The notes beneath the pieces were generated by a model. It was not told the DNA's origin and searched no databases. It saw only the letters and a list, made by a program, of their open reading frames with translations. A stretch of 47,364 bases of DNA, taken from DATMGU01 sp035555315 (lineage in GTDB: Bacteria; Pseudomonadota; Alphaproteobacteria; ATCC43930; CGMCC-115725). The position numbers were made by a program, and so were the translations under genes. Each line of letters starts with the position of its first letter. Position 1 is the first letter of the stretch. The DNA is taken from assembly GCA_035555315.1 (NCBI GenBank), contig DATMGU010000118.1:1-47364 (forward strand), read 5' to 3'. This document shows, piece after piece, positions 6,712-14,866 of this stretch.

Positions 6712-8268
6712 GTGCGGCACCGAACGGACGACGCCACGCCCGATGTCCTTTTGGACATGCGCGGAATACAGAAGCGATTTGCCGGAATTCCAGCGCTCAT
6801 GGACGCGTCGCTTTCCATTCGCGGCGGCGAGGTTCATGCCCTCATGGGGCAAAATGGGGCCGGAAAATCGACGCTGATCAAGGCCCTGACCGGTTACATC
6901 CAAAAGGACGCGGGAGAGGTTACGTTCCTGGGGCAGCCGTTCGAGGTTGCCTCGCCTCATGAGGCGCAACAGCGCGGCATCAGCACGATCTACCAGGAAA
7001 TCAACCTCGTGCCGCTGCGCTCGGTGACCGAGAATATTTGTCTCGGACGGAAGTTCGAACGGTTTGGGGTGCTCGACTGGCGCTCGATGCACTCCGAGGC
7101 GCGAAAGCTGCTTGGACAGTTTAATCTCGATATCGATGTTCGCAGGCCGCTCGGCGAATTCAGCACGGCGACCCAGCAACTGACCGCGATCGCCAGGGCG
7201 ATCGGATTTTCGGCGCGTCTGGTCGTCATGGACGAGCCGACGTCCTCATTGGACGATCGAGAGGTCGCCCGCCTATTCGGAGTGATCCGAAAACTCAAGG
7301 CCGACGGCGTATCGATTATCTTCGTCAGCCACAAGCTGGACGAGGTTTACGAGATCTGCGATCGCGTGACGATCATGCGGGATGGGCAAACGATCCGGTC
7401 CGATGACTTGACCAAGATCGGCAAGCTGGACTTGGTCTCATCGATGCTCGGGCGCGCCTTCACCGATGAGCGGAGCAATACCACGGCATTCGTGGGACGC
7501 GATCACTCGAAGGTAGGCGAAAATCTGTTTACGGCGAGCAATCTTGCGGCGGCCAGATCGGTTCAAGACGTCACATTCGATATCCGTCGCGGTGAAATTA
7601 TCGGATTTGCCGGGCTGCTCGGTGCCGGGCGTACCGAGACGGCCAGGATCGTCTTTGGTGCCCAGCCTGCGGTATCCGGCGATATGTCTCTGCTTGGCGC
7701 CCGACACAGCCCGAGAAATCCGGCCGACGCCGTTGCCGCGGGCCTCGGGTTCTGCACCGAAGACCGCAAGCTCGAAGGGATCATCCCGGACATGAGCGTC
7801 GCCGACAATATTACCCTCGCTGCGCTTCCCCGGATCAGCCGAAACGGCGTCCTCGACGAAGCGCGCCAACGGAAGATCGTCGACCGGTTCATTGCCCAAT
7901 TGGGTATCAAATGCAGCTCGCCCGCTCAAAAGATCAAGGAACTATCGGGCGGAAACCAGCAGAAGGTATTGCTGGCACGGTGGCTGGCGCTTGAGCCGAA
8001 ATTGCTCATCCTGGATGAACCCACCCGCGGAATCGATATTGGTGCCAAGGTTGAGATCCAGCGCCTCATCAAGCAACTGGCCGACGAAGGGCTGTCGATC
8101 CTGATGATCTCGTCCGAACTGGACGAACTGGTGGAAGGTGCCGATCGCGTGTTCGTGCTGCGCGAGGGCATCTGCGTCGATCACATGGAGTTCAATGAAA
8201 TCAAGAGGGAACGGATTATGAGCGCGATGGCGCATGGTGAGCCGCTCCGAGTTGAGACGGGACCATGA
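6712..8268 (+). CDS. ytfR: Sugar ABC transporter ATPase with two nucleotide-binding domains (YtfR-like)
   Basis: A 518-residue double ATPase that powers the importer at the inner face of the membrane. Domain 1 has Walker A GQNGAGKST, a degenerate signature (STATQQL in place of LSGGQ) and Walker B LVVMDEPTSSLD. Domain 2 has a modified Walker A (GLLGAGRTE), a good signature LSGGNQQK and Walker B LLILDEPTRGID. This division of labour is normal for the sugar family. I chose GTG 6712 because AGGAG lies 7 bases upstream; an earlier TTG overlapping the previous stop is less likely. The gene overlaps the next by 4 bp (ATGA), so they are translationally coupled. Confidence 0.92.
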   Translation: MRHRTDDATPDVLLDMRGIQKRFAGIPALMDASLSIRGGEVHALMGQNGAGKSTLIKALTGYIQKDAGEVTFLGQPFEVASPHEAQQRGISTIYQEINLVPLRSVTENICLGRKFERFGVLDWRSMHSEARKLLGQFNLDIDVRRPLGEFSTATQQLTAIARAIGFSARLVVMDEPTSSLDDREVARLFGVIRKLKADGVSIIFVSHKLDEVYEICDRVTIMRDGQTIRSDDLTKIGKLDLVSSMLGRAFTDERSNTTAFVGRDHSKVGENLFTASNLAAARSVQDVTFDIRRGEIIGFAGLLGAGRTETARIVFGAQPAVSGDMSLLGARHSPRNPADAVAAGLGFCTEDRKLEGIIPDMSVADNITLAALPRISRNGVLDEARQRKIVDRFIAQLGIKCSSPAQKIKELSGGNQQKVLLARWLALEPKLLILDEPTRGIDIGAKVEIQRLIKQLADEGLSILMISSELDELVEGADRVFVLREGICVDHMEFNEIKRERIMSAMAHGEPLRVETGP

Positions 8269-9272
8269 GCCAAATAGATAATCGGCCCGCTTTGGGCAAA
8301 CGCGTCGGTCACGACTTTCGCCTTGACGCTATTGCCCGCGGGAATGGTGCGATACTCGCACTGATCGTCATCTTGGCCTTCAATGCCGTCTTCACCCAAC
8401 ACTTCCTGTCGCTGCAGACACTGAACGTCAACCTGACGCAAGTATGCACGATCGTGATCGTCGCGATTGGGATGAATTTTGTGATCGCGACCGGCGGAAT
8501 CGACCTCTCCGTCGGATCATTGATGGCGATCTCCGGCGTACTCGCTCCCCTTATCTTCCTGGGTAAGTTTGTCCACCTTCAACCGGCCTATGTCGCCGTC
8601 GCCGTGGCAATCGGGTGTTCGATAGCCTGTGCTGGGGTGCTCGGATTGTTCAATGGATGGCTGGTGTCGAGGTTCAAGATCCAGCCGATTGTTGCGACGC
8701 TGGTGCTGTTTATCTCCGGCCGGGGGATCGCTCAGATCCTGACCGACGGAAACCTGCAAACGTTCCATGTTCCCGAATTCCAATGGATCGGACTTGGCAA
8801 GATCGTCGGCATTCCGATCCAGGTGGTGATCATGCTGGTTCTGATCGCCTTTGCGAGTTGGGTCATCCGGCGAACGACGTTCGGACGCAACCTTCTGGCC
8901 GTTGGCGGCAACGAGAAAGCCGCCACACTTTCGGGGCTGCCGGTCAAGCGCATCAAGCTGATCGCCTATATGGCCTCCGGCCTATGCGCCGGGTTTGCCG
9001 GACTGGTCGTCATCGCCATCAATTCGGCGAGCGACGCAAATCTGGTCGGACTGGGCATGGAACTAGACGCGATCGCGGCGGTCGCGGTCGGAGGAACGGC
9101 TTTGAGCGGGGGGGAGGCACGGATCTTCGGCACCCTCGTCGGCGCGCTCATCATCCAGCTGATTCGATACACGCTCTTGGCCAACGGCGTACCCGATGCC
9201 GCGGCGCTCGTTGTCAAAGCGGCAATCATAGCCTTCGCAGTATGGGGTCAACAAACAAGAGGGCGGCGCTGA
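8265..9272 (+). CDS. ytfT: Sugar ABC transporter permease (YtfT-like)
   Basis: A 335-residue integral membrane permease of the branched sugar family, with about 8-10 hydrophobic segments. The family signature ATGGIDLSVGSLMAISG lies near residues 72-88, and the cytoplasmic ATPase-contact loop around AVGGNEKAATLSGLPVKRIK lies near 210-230. The start overlaps the ATPase stop and the stop overlaps the next start (TGATG). Two different permease genes in one operon is the arrangement of the E. coli ytfT-yjfF importer, where they presumably form a heterodimer. Confidence 0.9.
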   Translation: MSQIDNRPALGKRVGHDFRLDAIARGNGAILALIVILAFNAVFTQHFLSLQTLNVNLTQVCTIVIVAIGMNFVIATGGIDLSVGSLMAISGVLAPLIFLGKFVHLQPAYVAVAVAIGCSIACAGVLGLFNGWLVSRFKIQPIVATLVLFISGRGIAQILTDGNLQTFHVPEFQWIGLGKIVGIPIQVVIMLVLIAFASWVIRRTTFGRNLLAVGGNEKAATLSGLPVKRIKLIAYMASGLCAGFAGLVVIAINSASDANLVGLGMELDAIAAVAVGGTALSGGEARIFGTLVGALIIQLIRYTLLANGVPDAAALVVKAAIIAFAVWGQQTRGRR

Positions 9273-10225
9273 TGTATCGAATCATCCTGCCCAGAGGCGG
9301 TACGTCCGTGGGCGTCATCATTGCCTTGATATCTCTGCTTGTCTTCGGGCATTTTCGCTATGAAAACTTTCTCTCTTTCTACAATGTGACCAGCTTTCTG
9401 CGATACAATTCAATGTTCGCCTTGGTATCGCTGGGGATGTGCTTTGTCATCATGACCGGCGGAATCGACCTGTCGGTGGGTTCCGTCGCTGCGCTCGGAA
9501 GTGTCGCTTCGGCACTTGCCAGTCCCTATGGCGCATCGGCCGGCCTTGCCGCGGGGTTGGTCGCAGGACTTTTGGCCGGGGTGGTCAGCGGGCTTCTTGT
9601 CACGCAAGCCCGGCTGCTGCCGTTCATCGCAACCCTCACGACGATGCTGGCGGCAAGTGGCTGTGCGCTCCTTCTGGCTGGAAACCAGTCGGTAGCTGTC
9701 TCCTACCAAAGTGGCTTCACCGAAATCGGCCAGGGTGACGTCGGGCCGGTGCCGATGCCGTGCCTGATCGCGGCCGGCGCCTATCTGATCGGCTCGTTCG
9801 TCTTGAATTTCACGGCCTTCGGTCGAACCATTCTGGCCGTAGGGGGCGGAGAAGATGCCGCGCGTCTGATGGGCTTGCGGCCCGACACGGTCAAATTCGC
9901 GGCCTATGTCTGTAGTGGCGGTCTGGCGGGACTGGTCGGCGTCATCCTCGCCTCGCAGTTCGGGGCTGGACAACCGATCGAAGGAGTTGGCTGGGAGTTG
10001 ATTGCCATAGCCTCGGTTGTTGTTGGCGGAACGCTGCTGACAGGGGGCGCAGGCTCCGTCATGGCGACCCTGGTCGGCGTTCTGCTTCTCGGCACTCTCC
10101 TGAACGCTTTGAATTTCGAGAACGGTCTCGGCTGGATTTCGCTCTCCGCTTATTGGCAGAGCGTCGTTCGCGGCCTCTTCCTCTTGGCGGTCGTCCTCAT
10201 CCAGTCGGGTATCAAACGCTCATGA
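9272..10225 (+). CDS. yjfF: Second sugar ABC permease (YjfF-like)
   Basis: A 317-residue permease related to the preceding one: MTGGIDLSVGSVAALGS near the first third, and AVGGGEDAARLMGLRPDTVK in the coupling loop. ATG 9272 shares a base with the stop of the first permease. A longer frame runs upstream to 8615, but that part lies antiphase within the first permease and is not coding. The protein completes a YtfQRT-YjfF set; substrate specificity lies in the binding protein and cannot be fixed from the permease. Confidence 0.9.
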   Translation: MYRIILPRGGTSVGVIIALISLLVFGHFRYENFLSFYNVTSFLRYNSMFALVSLGMCFVIMTGGIDLSVGSVAALGSVASALASPYGASAGLAAGLVAGLLAGVVSGLLVTQARLLPFIATLTTMLAASGCALLLAGNQSVAVSYQSGFTEIGQGDVGPVPMPCLIAAGAYLIGSFVLNFTAFGRTILAVGGGEDAARLMGLRPDTVKFAAYVCSGGLAGLVGVILASQFGAGQPIEGVGWELIAIASVVVGGTLLTGGAGSVMATLVGVLLLGTLLNALNFENGLGWISLSAYWQSVVRGLFLLAVVLIQSGIKRS

Positions 10226-10268
10226 CGGCCCATCGCAATGCGCATCGTCTCCAACAAGGCCCCTCATC

Positions 10269-10826
10269 GTGAAAAATTCAACACTGTTTCATCGTGCCAT
10301 CGGCGATCTGACGTCGGCGATAGAGCGAATTAGCGAAAGCGATATCGACCGTCTTGTCGCGTGGGTTGCGGGCGCGCGTCACGTCTCGGTCTTTGGCTGC
10401 GGTCGGGAGAGGCTGCAGATCCAGGGGTTCGCGATGCGCCTGTTTCATCTTGGGCGGTCGGTTTCCGTTGTCGGCAGCATGACGACGCCAGCGATCGGTC
10501 CTGGGGATCTCCTGCTGATCACGGCTGGCCCCGGCTATCTTTCAACCGCCATGGCTCTGGCTGAAGTCGCCAGGAATGCGGGAGCGAAAGTTCTGACGAT
10601 CACCGCTGAGCCCGAAGGGCGAATTGCCGCCGTATCGGATGGTTTATGCGTCATCCCGGCGCAGACAATGGCAACGGATCAGGGCGACGACGTCTCGATC
10701 TTACCGATGGGGTCGGTCTTCGAAGGAGCGCTATTTCTGCTGTTCGAAGTCATAACGTTGAAACTGAAGGCGAAGCTGAACGTATCCGACGAGGACCTCC
10801 GCTCAAATCACACCAACCTTGAATAG
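10269..10826 (+). CDS. SIS-domain sugar-phosphate isomerase, 6-phospho-3-hexuloisomerase-like
   Basis: A 185-residue single SIS-domain protein. The length and pattern (VSVFGCGRERLQIQGFAMRL at about 39-58, then a nucleotide-fold strand LLLITAGPGY and a C-terminal GSVFEGALFLLFE helix) fit the 6-phospho-3-hexuloisomerase group, which converts 3-hexulose-6-phosphate and fructose-6-phosphate. The partner hexulose-phosphate synthase is absent here, so it may isomerise the phosphorylated form of the imported sugar. The start is GTG 10269 with only a weak ribosome-binding site. It is 43 bp downstream of the second permease, in the same direction. It overlaps the convergent lacI-family gene by 19 bp. 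Confidence 0.8.
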   Translation: MKNSTLFHRAIGDLTSAIERISESDIDRLVAWVAGARHVSVFGCGRERLQIQGFAMRLFHLGRSVSVVGSMTTPAIGPGDLLLITAGPGYLSTAMALAEVARNAGAKVLTITAEPEGRIAAVSDGLCVIPAQTMATDQGDDVSILPMGSVFEGALFLLFEVITLKLKAKLNVSDEDLRSNHTNLE

Positions 10827-11974
10827 GATAGCGGCTTAGAGTTGCCGCCTCGCCTAGGTGGGGCGACGGAATCCCGTGTGATCAGGCTGCATTCTATCTT
10901 GGTGATCGGATACCGCTTCTTTGGCGATGGGCGGCGATCCTCCAGATGCTCTATCGCCCAACGGCCCATCACCCTGTGAGGCAGCACGCAGGTCGTCAAC
11001 CGTGGACGAAGGTGTCTTGAGATCTCCTCGTCGTCGTATCCGAGGACCGAGACGTCATGCGGAATCGATAGGCCAGCCTCCCTCAAGGCGTCGTAGCACC
11101 CAACGGCTGTTCTATCGTTCTGGCAAAAGATAGCCGTCGGCGGATCCTTGAGGGCGAGGAGTTTGCGGGTCGCGGTATAGCCGCCACTCGTGGACCAATC
11201 GCCTTGGACAACAAGCTCCGGGTCGTAGGCAATATCGGCCGTGGCCAGGGCACGACGGTATCCTTCCAGCCGGCCCGCGGCGGCATCCATCCAGATTTCG
11301 CCGAGAATCGTTCCAATCCTCTGATGGCCACGTTCGATCAGGTGTTTGGTTGCGCCCTGACCACCGGCGATCTCGCTTGGGATGACCGATGGGAAAGCGT
11401 GATCCGCTGTATAACAATTCAACAAGACGAGCGGGACGCCGAGATTATAGAGCATTGGGTTGGGTTTCAGCTCGCGCGTTATGATCGTCATGTAGATCAG
11501 GGAAGAAACCCCGGCCGCTATCAACGTGTTGATCGCGCGCTCCTCGATGCCAGGATCCGACATCGTCTGAGCGGAAATCACAATATTTCCTGTGCGCCAG
11601 GCCTCTTGTCGCGCGCTGTCAATGGCGATTGCCGCTTCCGGACTCGTCGCCAATTGATCGACGAGGAAGCCAATGGTGCCTTCCGTTACCGAAGGAACTT
11701 GAGGCTCGAGCAACCCAGAAATACTGGACGGCCGGTATCCCAGCCTGAGCGCGGTCTCGATGACTCGGGCACTTGTCTCAGGTGAGATCTTTACTCCATC
11801 AGTGCGATTAAGCACAAAAGAAACGGTTGCTTGCGAGCATTCGGCCTCACGAGCAATGTCCGTCATTGTAATTCGGCGAGACTTTCCCCCGCCTCTTCGC
11901 TTTCGCACGGCCGTTACGGCTGTTTCTTTCAGATCGGCATCCGCCTTTTTATCCAATGTCGATATGGCCTTCAA
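10808..11974 (-). CDS. LacI-family transcriptional regulator
   Basis: A 388-residue repressor-type regulator. The helix-turn-helix is ITMTDIAREAECSQATVSFVLN (about residues 35-56), followed by the hinge helix LGYRPSS and a periplasmic-binding-protein-like sensor domain (TIGFLVDQL, then AIFCQNDRTAVGCYDALREAG and VLGYDDEEIS). The first 34 residues are a basic extension; a start at 11866 (MTDIAR) would give a more typical length. Convergent with the sugar operon and overlapping its last gene, it very likely controls that operon in response to the sugar. A perfect 12-bp palindrome upstream suggests autoregulation. Confidence 0.92.
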   Translation of the reverse strand: MKAISTLDKKADADLKETAVTAVRKRRGGGKSRRITMTDIAREAECSQATVSFVLNRTDGVKISPETSARVIETALRLGYRPSSISGLLEPQVPSVTEGTIGFLVDQLATSPEAAIAIDSARQEAWRTGNIVISAQTMSDPGIEERAINTLIAAGVSSLIYMTIITRELKPNPMLYNLGVPLVLLNCYTADHAFPSVIPSEIAGGQGATKHLIERGHQRIGTILGEIWMDAAAGRLEGYRRALATADIAYDPELVVQGDWSTSGGYTATRKLLALKDPPTAIFCQNDRTAVGCYDALREAGLSIPHDVSVLGYDDEEISRHLRPRLTTCVLPHRVMGRWAIEHLEDRRPSPKKRYPITKIECSLITRDSVAPPRRGGNSKPLSYSRLV

Positions 11975-12009
11975 TTTGAGCTGAGCTGCAGCGCAGGCGA
12001 TAGGGAATT

Positions 12010-12021
12010 GTGCGATCGCAC
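12010..12021 (-). promoter_or_regulatory. Palindromic candidate operator upstream of the LacI-family gene
   Basis: GTGCGATCGCAC is a perfect 12-bp palindrome centred about 42 bp before the regulator's start codon. Its even symmetry fits LacI-family operators. GCGATCGC is a common string in GC-rich genomes, so this could be chance. No clear copy is seen ahead of the sugar-binding protein gene, where a different palindrome (5591-5603) lies. Confidence 0.35.
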
Positions 12022-12149
12022 TACACGCCCCATCCTTTGGATCAGCCCTCTATATTTTCCTCTCGGCACCATAATTCCCGCCCGCCTCATGATCCAGCCA
12101 CTATGTGCCCAAGGAACTGATGCCATCTATCCGATGCTGAGCCAGCCCC

Positions 12150-12908
12150 TCAGCCGCCGAAGACTTTTTTCAGCAACTCGGTCGAGCGCTGCGCTGGATT
12201 GTCTCGGATCGAGGCTTCTTCCTTGCTGAGATACAGGAAGATGCCGTCCAGCGCCTTGCCGACGACATAGCTGGTGAGATCGAGATTGACCGATCCGGCC
12301 AGCGGCAACGACTTCACCTGTGAGGTGACCGAGTTCAGTGCCTTGACGGCGCCGACCTGGGATAGCGTCTGATCGACGATCGGCTTGAAGGCGGCGGTCA
12401 GATCGCCGGTAGTGGCGCGGCGGAAATACTGGGTCGCGGCATCTTTCGGGCCGGTCAGAATGCCACGGGCGTCGCTGATCGACATTTTCTGGATGGCGCC
12501 CACCAGGATGCCCTGCGCCTTAGGGGCGGCGGCCTCGGCGGCACGGTTCATCTTGGTTTCCAGATCGTCGGTCAAGCCGCCGGCACCGGCGAGCTTCAGC
12601 GCCGCCTGCGCCTGGCCGAGCGCGCCCGGCAGCGGGATGTGGATCGCTTTGTCATCGAGATAGCCGCCAGGCCGCCCGACGGTCGCCACGGTGCGTTCGG
12701 CGCCGATTTTCAGCGCATCCTTGAGGCCCGCGCCGATTTCCCCATCGGACAACCCGGCACCGGTCGCCTTGTTTGACGATCCGGGCTTCAACGCCCCACC
12801 CAAGAGATTGCCGCCCTGCTGCAGGAGGTTTTGTGCCATGGCCGGCTGGACGCCGAACGCGAAGCTGGCGAGCAGGAGCAGGCTCGCGGTCGAAACGGCT
12901 GGTTTCAT
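12150..12908 (-). CDS. DUF4197 exported protein
   Basis: A 252-residue protein with a cleavable signal (MKPAVSTASLLLLASFAFGVQPAMAQ) followed by NLLQQGGNLLGG and the DUF4197 body: GLKDALKIGAERTVATVGRPGGY, KIHIPLP-type strand and a C-terminal helical part ending LLKKVFGG. The family is widespread in proteobacteria and of unknown function, presumably periplasmic or envelope-bound. ATG 12908 follows GAGGACC; the frame extends upstream but that part has no gene character. The last codons contain the right copy of the 15-bp repeat that flanks the sugar island. Confidence 0.87.
   Translation of the reverse strand: MKPAVSTASLLLLASFAFGVQPAMAQNLLQQGGNLLGGALKPGSSNKATGAGLSDGEIGAGLKDALKIGAERTVATVGRPGGYLDDKAIHIPLPGALGQAQAALKLAGAGGLTDDLETKMNRAAEAAAPKAQGILVGAIQKMSISDARGILTGPKDAATQYFRRATTGDLTAAFKPIVDQTLSQVGAVKALNSVTSQVKSLPLAGSVNLDLTSYVVGKALDGIFLYLSKEEASIRDNPAQRSTELLKKVFGG
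12153..12167 (+). repeat. Right copy of the 15-bp direct repeat
   Basis: GCCGCCGAAGACTTT, identical to 5127-5141. Here it is the 3' end of the DUF4197 coding sequence read on the opposite strand, so the gene end is the likely original and the left copy the duplicate. Integration at gene 3' ends is typical of site-specific elements, but no integrase is present between the copies. Confidence 0.4.
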
Positions 12909-13096
12909 AGCGTGGTCCTCTCGACGGTTTCGGCGTGGAGTGTGTCTGAACAAGGTGACAATAGCGCATCCTGGCCGCTCATCCCCTCTCCGCGGGCGGG
13001 GCGGCGAGGGGCCGATCCCTACAGCTCGCTTGCAGCAACGGGCAACTCCGGCGACAAACCTTGTCTCGATGTCGTCCCGTTTTCTCCGGAGGTTCG

Positions 13097-13600
13097 TTGC
13101 GTATCCTGCCCCGTACCCGACCACGCCTGGCCCTGATGGTCGTTGGAGTGACGCTTGCCGGCTGCGCCTCGGCACCGGGGCCGATCGTGCAAAGCTTCGG
13201 CGACTTCAAACCCCCGCCGGGCACCGCGCATTACCTGGCCTGTCCGGTGAATTACTGTGTGCGTCCGGTCGACGCGGAGACGCCGATCCTGCCGCTCAAC
13301 GCGGATAAGATGCGGGCCGTGGTGCGCAAGGTGATCGATGCGCAACCGCGCACGACCTTGATCGAGAGCCAGAACGAAGGGTTGAAACTGCGCTATCAGC
13401 AGCGTTCGTCGGTGTTCGGCTTTACCGATACGGTGACCATCGACATCGTCGATGTCTCGGAAGACGAATCGGGCATCGCGATCTACAGCCAGTCGGATGC
13501 CGGCAGCCAGGATTTCGGTGCCAATCATAAGCGGGTTGACGACTGGTTCGTCGCCATCGAGATCGCCGTGCGGGAAGCCACCACCAAGCAGCCCGGCTAG
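13097..13600 (+). CDS. DUF1499 family lipoprotein
   Basis: A 167-residue protein with a lipoprotein signal: basic RILPRTRPR, a hydrophobic stretch and the lipobox LAGC at about 22-25. The mature part is the DUF1499 domain: CPVNYCVRPVDAETPILPL, a conserved RYQQRSSVFGFTDTVTIDI strand pair, and a C-terminal helix with DDWFVAIEIAVREA. I chose TTG 13097 because GGAGG sits 4 bases upstream; a TTG at 13061 is possible but would place the lipobox too far inside. Function unknown. A paralogue lies at 38858-39373. It precedes lrgA by 16 bp and may be cotranscribed with it. Confidence 0.8.
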   Translation: MRILPRTRPRLALMVVGVTLAGCASAPGPIVQSFGDFKPPPGTAHYLACPVNYCVRPVDAETPILPLNADKMRAVVRKVIDAQPRTTLIESQNEGLKLRYQQRSSVFGFTDTVTIDIVDVSEDESGIAIYSQSDAGSQDFGANHKRVDDWFVAIEIAVREATTKQPG

Positions 13601-13616
13601 GGCGGGGCGGCACGCG

Positions 13617-13964
13617 ATGATCCGGGCGCTGACCGTGCTGATCGGTTGCCAATTGGCGGGCGAGATCATCACCCAAGCGACCGGCCTGCCTTTGCCGGGG
13701 CCGGTCATTGGCATGGTCATCCTGCTCGGGCTCTTCATCGTGCGGGACGGCGTGCCGACGGATATCGACCTGGTGTCGCGGGGTTTGCTGCAGCATCTGT
13801 CGCTGCTGTTCGTGCCGGCCGGCGTCGGGATCATGGTGCAACTCGATCTGCTGGCCGCCGACTGGCTGCCGATTACCGCCGCCCTGATCGGCTCGACCGT
13901 GCTCAGCCTGTTGGTCACGGCGCTGGTCATGCAGCGCCTGGCCAAGCCCGAGGATGAGCCGTGA
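13617..13964 (+). CDS. lrgA: CidA/LrgA-family membrane protein
   Basis: A 115-residue protein with four hydrophobic segments. It carries the family motif LPLPGPVIGMVILLGLF (about 24-40) and a VPAGVGIM segment. LrgA/CidA proteins are small holin-like membrane proteins that act with LrgB/CidB in transport of pyruvate or related three-carbon compounds, or in autolysis control. The start ATG 13617 follows GGGGCGG. Its stop overlaps the GTG start of lrgB by 4 bp, so the two are coupled. Confidence 0.9.
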   Translation: MIRALTVLIGCQLAGEIITQATGLPLPGPVIGMVILLGLFIVRDGVPTDIDLVSRGLLQHLSLLFVPAGVGIMVQLDLLAADWLPITAALIGSTVLSLLVTALVMQRLAKPEDEP

Positions 13965-14713
13965 ACGGCGCGGCACCGGGGCAGTTCGGGCAGGGCTTCG
14001 CCCATATTTGGGTCTATCTCGAAGCCTCGCCGCTACTCGGCCTTACCGTCACGCTGCTCGCCTATCAGATCGCTCTGTGGGTGTATCAGCGGGCGGGGCG
14101 GCGGGCGATCGCCAATCCGGTGCTGATCTCGGTCGTCCTCCTGGTGACCCTGTTGCTGGCCACCGGGACGCCTTATGCCGCGTATTTCGACGGCGCCAAA
14201 TTCGTGCATTTTCTGCTGGGGCCGGCGACGGTGGCGCTGGCGGTGCCGCTCTATGCCAATCTGAAGCGCCTGCGGCGCGCGGCACCGGCGATCGGCGTCG
14301 CGATCGTCCTGGGGTCCATCACGGCCTCGGGCAGCGCCATGGCGATCGCCTGGGCGCTGGGTGCGCGGCGCGTGGTGATCCTGTCGCTGGCGCCGAAATC
14401 GGTCACCACGCCGATTGCCATGGGAATCTCGGAACAGATCGGCGGGTTGCCGTCCTTGACCGCCGTGCTGGTCATCCTGACCGGCATCATCGGTGCCGTT
14501 TGCGGCGCCGCCGTGATGCGGGCGGCGCGCATCACCGATTGGCGCGCCCATGGCCTCGCCTCCGGCACCGCCGCCCACGCGATCGGTACCGCGCGCACCC
14601 TGATGCTGAACGAAACCGCGGGGGCCTTCGCCGGCCTCGCGATCGGCGTCAACGGGTTGATCACCGCGATCGTCGTGCCGCTGCTGATCGATCTGGCGGC
14701 TCGGTGGTTTTAG
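13961..14713 (+). CDS. lrgB: LrgB/CidB-family membrane protein
   Basis: A 250-residue polytopic membrane protein with the LrgB pattern: NPVLISVVLL near 50, FLLGPATVALAVPLY near 83-98, SLAPKSVTTPIAMGISEQIGG near 139-159, and GTAAHAIGTARTLMLNE near 199-216. These are the conserved loops of the family. It starts with GTG 13961 inside the lrgA stop. The partner protein and spacing support a functional LrgAB pair. A 15-nt repeat pair (14724-14750) follows the stop codon. Confidence 0.94.
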   Translation: MNGAAPGQFGQGFAHIWVYLEASPLLGLTVTLLAYQIALWVYQRAGRRAIANPVLISVVLLVTLLLATGTPYAAYFDGAKFVHFLLGPATVALAVPLYANLKRLRRAAPAIGVAIVLGSITASGSAMAIAWALGARRVVILSLAPKSVTTPIAMGISEQIGGLPSLTAVLVILTGIIGAVCGAAVMRAARITDWRAHGLASGTAAHAIGTARTLMLNETAGAFAGLAIGVNGLITAIVVPLLIDLAARWF

Positions 14714-14723
14714 AGGGTGGTCA

Positions 14724-14750
14724 AAAACGAACGGGAAAAAAACGGACGGG
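14724..14750 (+). repeat. Two 15-nt-spaced repeats after lrgB
   Basis: AAAACGAACGGG (14724-14735) recurs with one change as AAAACGGACGGG (14739-14750), period 15, beginning 11 bases after the lrgB stop codon. It resembles the 15-16-nt repeats after fhs and fliJ in position and period, not in sequence. Confidence 0.45.
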
Positions 14751-14784
14751 GCCGGTTGACCTGCCATCCATCTTGTGCGAAGCC

Positions 14785-14844
14785 ATGAGTGTCATGACAT
14801 TCAGTGTCCTCGCGATCCTTCGACTTTCCAACCCGACCTTCTGA
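14785..14844 (+). CDS. Possible leader peptide of leuA (19 residues)
   Basis: ATG 14785 opens a 19-codon frame, MSVMTFSVLAILRLSNPTF, whose stop lies in the loop of the hairpin at 14832-14854. Val-Leu-Ala-Ile-Leu-Arg-Leu in its centre is rich in branched-chain residues, including two rare CTT leucine codons, as expected if ribosome stalling on leucine shortage controls leuA. The ribosome-binding site is weak and I could not find a convincing antiterminator partner, so this is a hypothesis. The alternative is a chance frame in a terminator region. Confidence 0.3.
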   Translation: MSVMTFSVLAILRLSNPTF

Positions 14845-14866
14845 GGAAGGCGGGCGTTTGTCGTTT
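14832..14866 (+). terminator. Intrinsic terminator after lrgB, or leuA attenuator
   Basis: CCCG and CCTTC, with A14836 bulged, pair with GAAGGCGGG (14846-14854) around a TGAG tetraloop. The stem is 9 bp and is followed by CGTTTGTCGTTTT, a fair U-rich tail. It is 119 bp past lrgB and about 215 bp before leuA, so it can end the lrgAB transcript or act as a leader attenuator for leuA. Confidence 0.6.

Noticed and set aside
5134..12149. Insertion sequence or transposon
   Set aside because: No transposase, integrase or terminal inverted repeats were found; only a short direct repeat and odd composition.
13954..14844. 296-codon plus-strand frame over lrgB
   Set aside because: It runs in the wrong frame over lrgB; only its last 20 codons (14785-14844) are interesting, as a possible leader peptide.
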